Shown here in pieces: positions 60,201 to 64,000 of a stretch of 64,000 nucleotides of DNA (its first letter is position 1; every line of letters begins with the position of its first letter). The notes beneath the pieces were generated by a model. The model ran no database searches and was not told the origin of the DNA. It saw nothing but the letters and a program-made list of their open reading frames with translations. This stretch comes from Prorocentrum cordatum (lineage: Eukaryota > Sar > Dinophyceae > Prorocentrales > Prorocentraceae): the NCBI GenBank assembly GCA_963575745.1, contig CAUYUJ010000859.1:7501-71500 (forward strand), in the 5' to 3' direction. The position numbers and the translations under genes are program-made.

Positions 60201-63200
60201 AGATGCCGACGCGCAGCCTCGGAGGTGCTGCGACCCTCCGAAGGAGGGCGATTCCGTCTGGCGCTTGGACTCGGACGAGCTGGAGCGACTGCTTGACGGC
60301 CGCGCCACTGCGCTGGCGCGCCCGCGCAACCTGCCCAAGGCTGCCCGCAAATGGCTCGCGCAGCGCGGTGACCAGCGCTGCCAGATCATCGGCTATGTTT
60401 ACTGCGACAAGGCGAAGAAGGTGATGTCGCAAAAGGAGTGGAGGGACAAGAGCGCACGACACGGTCTGATGCGCAAGACTATGAAGTACGCCACGACATA
60501 TTTGGTAGACGTCCTGATGATCCAGATGCTGGAGCAGCCCATCCCATACAGGAATCCTGGGAAGAACGCGGTAGGCGATCATAAGTTCTCCGCGGTGGAC
60601 CGAGAGAACCCGCCAGACGCCCCCGCGGCGCTCAGGCCTGCGCCGCCACATCTGCTCCCGCAGTCCGGCCAAGAGCCCGCGCCGCCGCGGGGCGAGGACA
60701 GCGCGGAGGCGACCGGCGCAGACTGCGGGGGGCGCCCGGTCGAGCACGATGGCAATCCATCTGGCGCGGAGTGCGACGCCCAAGCTCCGAACGCTCGCGG
60801 CGACGTCGAGCCCGCTGCCGTCGCGGGCGAGGCCCTCGACCAGGAGACCGAGTTCCGAAATGCATACACGAAGATCTGCTTCGCGACGAGGAGCCTGGAC
60901 TACGACCACGATCAACTCCGGGGGCGCTGCCGCATGAGCCACAATCAGCAACGCCACCTGCTTGCCCTTGCGCTTGTCCGCGAAGCGGCGCAGCCCGGGA
61001 GACAGGCACAGCCAAAGCTCCGACTTCTGACGCGCCTCGCGCTGATCCGCGGCGACGACCTTGCCAGGCTGTACTTGCTCTACGTGGAGAAGGAGATGGG
61101 CGGCTGCCCTGTCCACAGAATGGTCGACATCAGGCGCAAATTGGGCTACACGGGAGGCGTTGGCTCGAAGGGCGGGAGGGCGGAGATTCAGGAGCTGCTG
61201 ACCGTCTTGCACTCGGCGGGGATGCCGCTTCGCCCACGCGATTGGGAGGCTGGGAATGCAGAGTCCACGGATGACGAGGCGCTCGGCCCAGCCAGACCTG
61301 AGGACGTCTGCTCGGTCTACGATGTTCACGTCCGGACGACTGCCCCGGCGCGACACCTGAGGGTCTACAAGGACGGCGTCATGGCTCTCTTGACGCAGCC
61401 ACTACTGCACAAACACTCGCCGTATTGCGGTCGCTGGTCGCTCGGTCGGTGTCGCTGGGGGTTCCCGCAGCCGCAGCAGAAGCGCACCGTGAAGAAGAAC
61501 CAGTCGCAGCTGTGGAACAACGGCTCGAAGAATCGATACTTCGTGCGCCGACGCGACAACGCAGCGATGATGGGCATGTACAATCCGCGGATCTTGCGGC
61601 GGTGGAGAGCCTCAATGGACCTGCAGGTGGTGGAGAATTCGTTTGCTGTGGCGAGGTACATCCTCGGCTACGTGCTGAAGAACGACACGGCCAAGGACGC
61701 CGCGGCGAAGCTGCAGCAAGAGGTCGCCAAGCTGCCGAAGGGTGCGCCGGTGGCCTCCAAGGGCGTGTACCGCCTCGCGTACATGAGCACGCAAGGCCGC
61801 GTGACGTCCACCTTCGAGGCGTGCCACATGCTCCTCGGCCTGCCGGTGGTGCGCATTTCGCGGGACTTCCAATGGATCCACACGGGCATGCCCGAGACGT
61901 ATTCTGCCTTCGTGCCAGTCCACCTATGGCAGACGGCGATCAAGAATCCCGAGGCGGAGCAGCTGCCCGAGCCTGCGCCACCGGCCGTCATCGCTCGCTA
62001 TGCTGAGTGGCGCGCCCGCAAGGTCCAGGAGTTCCTGGCTGTGGCCGAGGCAGAACGCACGGGCCACGTCTGCGTGCCGCTACTCGTGGAAGGGCGAGCG
62101 TCATCGGCGAGCCCATGCGAGTTCATCGACCCGCGCGAGCTGACGTTGTTCGACTTCGTGGCGTCCTACAAGACGCCGTACAAGTCTGACGTCACCCTGC
62201 GGGAGAAGCCTGCCGTGGTGTCGTCGAAGACGTACGATCCGGACGCGGACGCCGAGGCGTACTTCTATGCCAAGCTCTTGCTGCATTATCCGTGGGCGGA
62301 GTTTGAAGACGAGACGGGCCCGGAGTGGCTCGTGCCAGAGGATCGAGGCAGTCACAAGAGCGCGTTCACCAGGTTGGTACGGGAGCGAGGAGCGGCGGCG
62401 GAAACGCTCCAGGATCCAGAGTCCCTGGAGGGCAGCGAGCGCGCTCCCGATGACGACGGCGAGGCTGCGGAGTTCGCAGTGCAGCGGCTTGGTGCCGCAG
62501 ACCATTTCATGAAGTCTATCGTGTTCCCGAAGCTCAATCTCGCTGAGGCAGCTCTCCGCGAGCTCAGACGCCTGAACACGGCGCTTGTCCTGAGGTCCGC
62601 CATGCAGACACCAGGCGCCGCCATGGAGTGGGAGGCCCACCGGGAGCTGCTGCGGCGACTGCGGCTCGCTGCTGGCCGGGCGGAGGACGAGCTCGACGGG
62701 GACGACGACAGCGATGGCGATTTCGAGGCGGCCGCGGGCGTTGCGCCGGGGTCCTCGAGCGTGTTCGGACCCGTCGACGGGGGAGAGCAGGCGCTTGAGC
62801 TACTCTTCGGAGAAGGAGCGCAGCGGTCGAAACAGCAGGACATCGTGTACTGGTTCTGCGACAAGGTGCAGAAAGGCAACAGAGATCCTGCCCGAGTCCT
62901 CCTCCACGGCCCCGGAGGCTGCGGCAAGTCCGTCGTCATCCGCGCTGTGGCGACGCTGCTTCGACAGGGAGGGCACGGCGTGGCGATCGCGGCACCTACT
63001 GGCTGCGCAGCCTTCCTGGTCAACGGTCTCACTCTTCACCTGTGCCTGCACCTGCCGATCACCAACAATTCCTTCGGTCACGCCTCGGACGCGCCGCCGC
63101 CGACGGGGCCGGCTCTGGAGAGCCTCCGACACTTCTGGAAGCCAGTGAGAGCACTCATCGTCGATGTGGTGTCCATGGTGTCGGCTGAGACGCTTGCGCG

Positions 63201-64000
63201 CATCGATGCCCGGTTGCAGGTGTACAAGCAGATGCCCGGCGTACCGTTCGGCGGCGTGCACCTGCTTCTGTGCGGCGACCTGGACCAGCTGCCGCCGCCG
63301 GGCGGGCGCCCGATCTTCGCGGCGGAAGAGCTCTGGAAGCTGCTCACGCTCTGCGAGCTGCAGGGCAACCACAGGGCAGCCAAGGACCCAGCCTACGCCG
63401 CCCTGCTCGAGCGGGTGCGCAAGGGTCAACAGACGGAGGACGACATGGCCACGCTGCTGACGCGCGTGCGGCGACCGCCTGCCGGGTGCGACGCACCGCA
63501 CCTGCTCGCAACGCGGATGGACGTGGCGCGGGTGAATGATGAGCAGCTTCGAGCGCACGCGGAGCAGTATGGCGTGCCGATCTACACCGTGCCAGCGTCC
63601 GACACTTCGAAGGAGACTGGCATGCCCATGGAGCTCGACGACGGCTTCGTCGATGCCGCAGACACGGGCGGCCTGGAGACGGAGGCGCGCTTCGCACTGC
63701 ACGCGAAGGTGATGTTGCGACGCAACCTCGACGTCTCGGACGGGCTGGTGAACGGCGCGCGCGGTGTCGTCACGGACATCCTCACCGTCGGGGACACTGA
63801 CGACCTGGCAAAGGTGCGCGTCGAGTTCCCGTGCGGCGTCGGCCGCGCCGCGCGCGCGGCGGACAATGCCGAGGAGCCGGGCGTCGCCATCGTGCGGACG
63901 AAGGGCTCGTTCAACACCCCAGACGGCGACGCCGTCGAGCGCTCGCAGTTCCCTCTGGTTCTCTGCTGGGCGATGACCATCCACAAGGCACAGGGGTCGA
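57241..64000 (+). CDS. Helitron Rep-helicase (RepHel), 3' end beyond window
   Basis: Uninterrupted frame of 2,253 codons from the ATG at 57241, the first after an in-frame TAA at 57145, running off the window. Four tandem segments of about 55-65 residues (starting near 137, 210, 264, 324) share an (D/A)I(M/R)K.LG....(F/Y)..(A/L)..AAG pattern like a helix-turn-helix. Cysteine clusters CGSCCRKRPPHHC (421 on) and CDSCC (469 on) may bind zinc. The Rep domain has DKFLTLTSHERQPQI (about 777), the HUH motif RGFPHAHIMLW (His966, His968) and the tyrosine pair RYILGYVLK (Tyr1473, Tyr1477). The helicase has GPGGCGKS (1890-1897), IVDVVSMV (Asp1975; the usual Glu is Val1976), CGDLDQLPPP (Asp2013) and TIHKAQG (2246 on). 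The family nicks and unwinds DNA for rolling-circle transposition. The Walker B change may disable the ATPase. The end of motif VI and the stop are not in view. Confidence 0.9.
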   Translation, partial: MRPEGRVEEEDAAAPSGDVGEMGAATSQLAAVSGDCPEFSREELMSFYDMFTKVNDDGELTFEMTEIIEKMGKQEKHHNELMVRMFAAAHPDVIDFSQDDVFTADQLREFWSAWGRRIQPRGQRGRRVFDVEAAAAVRHEVRLEGESDEAMCARLIAARDDDGAWMYALEDIRKILGVRKPRFNELADAAYAAGCPRRPMGKRRAMPMALTEEQTEIFFEMNDEQTTDGKYTHTPVDIMRSLGKADYRYPDACAAVGVDPRIELAPEQRALVREMHAAKTPEGGPAHDRGAIMKAVGRDYKHYIAVLAAAGLLPRRPAREPGVFTEEEIAALKELIGLQHPNGTVVYSRNDIMKILRRRHKQFKALCTAAGVDLRRASTSKSQDTIQAEQAEASGCPIRVDEAAWLSWVARWDQDGWSRVCGSCCRKRPPHHCNRPCPDRMIAARMLRARDRSAAAGAVGDTAARVYICDSCCDANEDGVRVSDDVLDAGDVPIAMADLTQHERRLLALWETNAILVHMPKGGTLAQRGGTFVAPLDAPQAAQILEGDDVHIEKGILWCRLRGCVPGSAIPVRATKIRDALAWLLEHNAHYQDVAVKPRVEKLVEALKIKIQECEEAEIAEAEEAEAREQRQEDATYFTAGGPPPPGASVTEIRGAKGSAEIRMDMEPAVFPHLFPSGAGWCPEECKFADYVSRRLASFDPAFQQDPDYTFYLLETWFRKKISGAASIYVGTRDVPGREAAEKKAYAVLGKVPGTTAFLGQKRSHSVHMMRQLGRPDKFLTLTSHERQPQILAACVTAHLLSINPLICDAERRSAVAEAVRCYVNDPEHKWAADPSRPGTRRLTALQLCQQYPADVEREFNRQLERILGWLTNRRADVGEGCPPFPKPHLRGSSQSKGDSNVAQELTADGPANGEAPPDIDGPACGLDAFTEADWTQWDGQLNEDPPFLVSDFVSRVEWQKRGFPHAHIMLWIQDWGAARDARRAAADADAQPRRCCDPPKEGDSVWRLDSDELERLLDGRATALARPRNLPKAARKWLAQRGDQRCQIIGYVYCDKAKKVMSQKEWRDKSARHGLMRKTMKYATTYLVDVLMIQMLEQPIPYRNPGKNAVGDHKFSAVDRENPPDAPAALRPAPPHLLPQSGQEPAPPRGEDSAEATGADCGGRPVEHDGNPSGAECDAQAPNARGDVEPAAVAGEALDQETEFRNAYTKICFATRSLDYDHDQLRGRCRMSHNQQRHLLALALVREAAQPGRQAQPKLRLLTRLALIRGDDLARLYLLYVEKEMGGCPVHRMVDIRRKLGYTGGVGSKGGRAEIQELLTVLHSAGMPLRPRDWEAGNAESTDDEALGPARPEDVCSVYDVHVRTTAPARHLRVYKDGVMALLTQPLLHKHSPYCGRWSLGRCRWGFPQPQQKRTVKKNQSQLWNNGSKNRYFVRRRDNAAMMGMYNPRILRRWRASMDLQVVENSFAVARYILGYVLKNDTAKDAAAKLQQEVAKLPKGAPVASKGVYRLAYMSTQGRVTSTFEACHMLLGLPVVRISRDFQWIHTGMPETYSAFVPVHLWQTAIKNPEAEQLPEPAPPAVIARYAEWRARKVQEFLAVAEAERTGHVCVPLLVEGRASSASPCEFIDPRELTLFDFVASYKTPYKSDVTLREKPAVVSSKTYDPDADAEAYFYAKLLLHYPWAEFEDETGPEWLVPEDRGSHKSAFTRLVRERGAAAETLQDPESLEGSERAPDDDGEAAEFAVQRLGAADHFMKSIVFPKLNLAEAALRELRRLNTALVLRSAMQTPGAAMEWEAHRELLRRLRLAAGRAEDELDGDDDSDGDFEAAAGVAPGSSSVFGPVDGGEQALELLFGEGAQRSKQQDIVYWFCDKVQKGNRDPARVLLHGPGGCGKSVVIRAVATLLRQGGHGVAIAAPTGCAAFLVNGLTLHLCLHLPITNNSFGHASDAPPPTGPALESLRHFWKPVRALIVDVVSMVSAETLARIDARLQVYKQMPGVPFGGVHLLLCGDLDQLPPPGGRPIFAAEELWKLLTLCELQGNHRAAKDPAYAALLERVRKGQQTEDDMATLLTRVRRPPAGCDAPHLLATRMDVARVNDEQLRAHAEQYGVPIYTVPASDTSKETGMPMELDDGFVDAADTGGLETEARFALHAKVMLRRNLDVSDGLVNGARGVVTDILTVGDTDDLAKVRVEFPCGVGRAARAADNAEEPGVAIVRTKGSFNTPDGDAVERSQFPLVLCWAMTIHKAQGS

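Noticed and set aside
59185-61356. 723-codon minus-strand frame opposite the Helitron
   Set aside because: An antisense shadow in GC-rich coding DNA. The plus strand has the conserved HUH and helicase motifs.

Overview
This window looks like nuclear DNA of a dinoflagellate. The evidence is high G+C coding sequence, a very low gene density, pervasive micro- and minisatellites, interstitial TTTAGGG arrays, exons a few tens of codons long that join at AG|G, and several decayed transposable elements. The telomere type, non-GT donors and AG|G acceptors fit dinoflagellates but are not unique to them, and I saw no spliced-leader sequence by eye. The assignment is therefore an inference. There is no bacterial operon structure and no convincing tRNA, rRNA or CRISPR array.

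Layout. 0-11 kb is almost gene-free: simple repeats, purine/pyrimidine-rich tracts, and a 5-8 kb block carrying a dispersed family of about 38-bp hairpins. At 11.3-13.2 kb there are decayed minus-strand coding fragments. At 14.2-17.4 kb lies a Gag plus aspartic-protease open frame of an LTR retrotransposon, with a primer-binding-site-like sequence near its 5' end. At 18.6-23.9 kb I can assemble a spliced plus-strand gene with about ten exons; its largest exon encodes a Lys/Ala-rich, then acidic, then globular protein. At 27.8-31.0 kb there is a second spliced gene of unknown function. Its introns hold direct repeats and foldbacks at the splice sites. At 32.9-35.3 kb a long intronless frame resembles a TNP2/Plavaka-type DDE transposase.

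36.4-46 kb holds two copies of a module: a GC-rich hairpin, then about 2 kb of a 10-bp minisatellite, then a unique tail, then TTTAGGG repeats and a C7/G7 hairpin spacer. Between the copies lies a minus-strand Pif1/Helitron-type helicase that has lost its N-terminal (Rep) part at the module boundary and keeps one small in-frame intron. 46-56.5 kb is satellite DNA: 57-bp and 51-bp families in alternating blocks, two blocks of a 9-bp repeat seeded at inverted junctions, and two long T tracts placed at the same point of the 57-bp unit. 57.2-64 kb is one uninterrupted plus-strand frame of at least 2,253 codons. It is a Helitron Rep-helicase with four tandem helix-turn-helix-like repeats at its N-terminus, and it runs off the window edge.

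How the parts relate. At least four autonomous element types are represented (LTR retrotransposon, DDE transposase-like, truncated Helitron helicase, near-complete Helitron), together with several non-autonomous inverted-repeat families. The two host-like spliced genes are small islands whose introns are filled with microsatellites and foldbacks, which fits intron gain or growth from mobile sequences.
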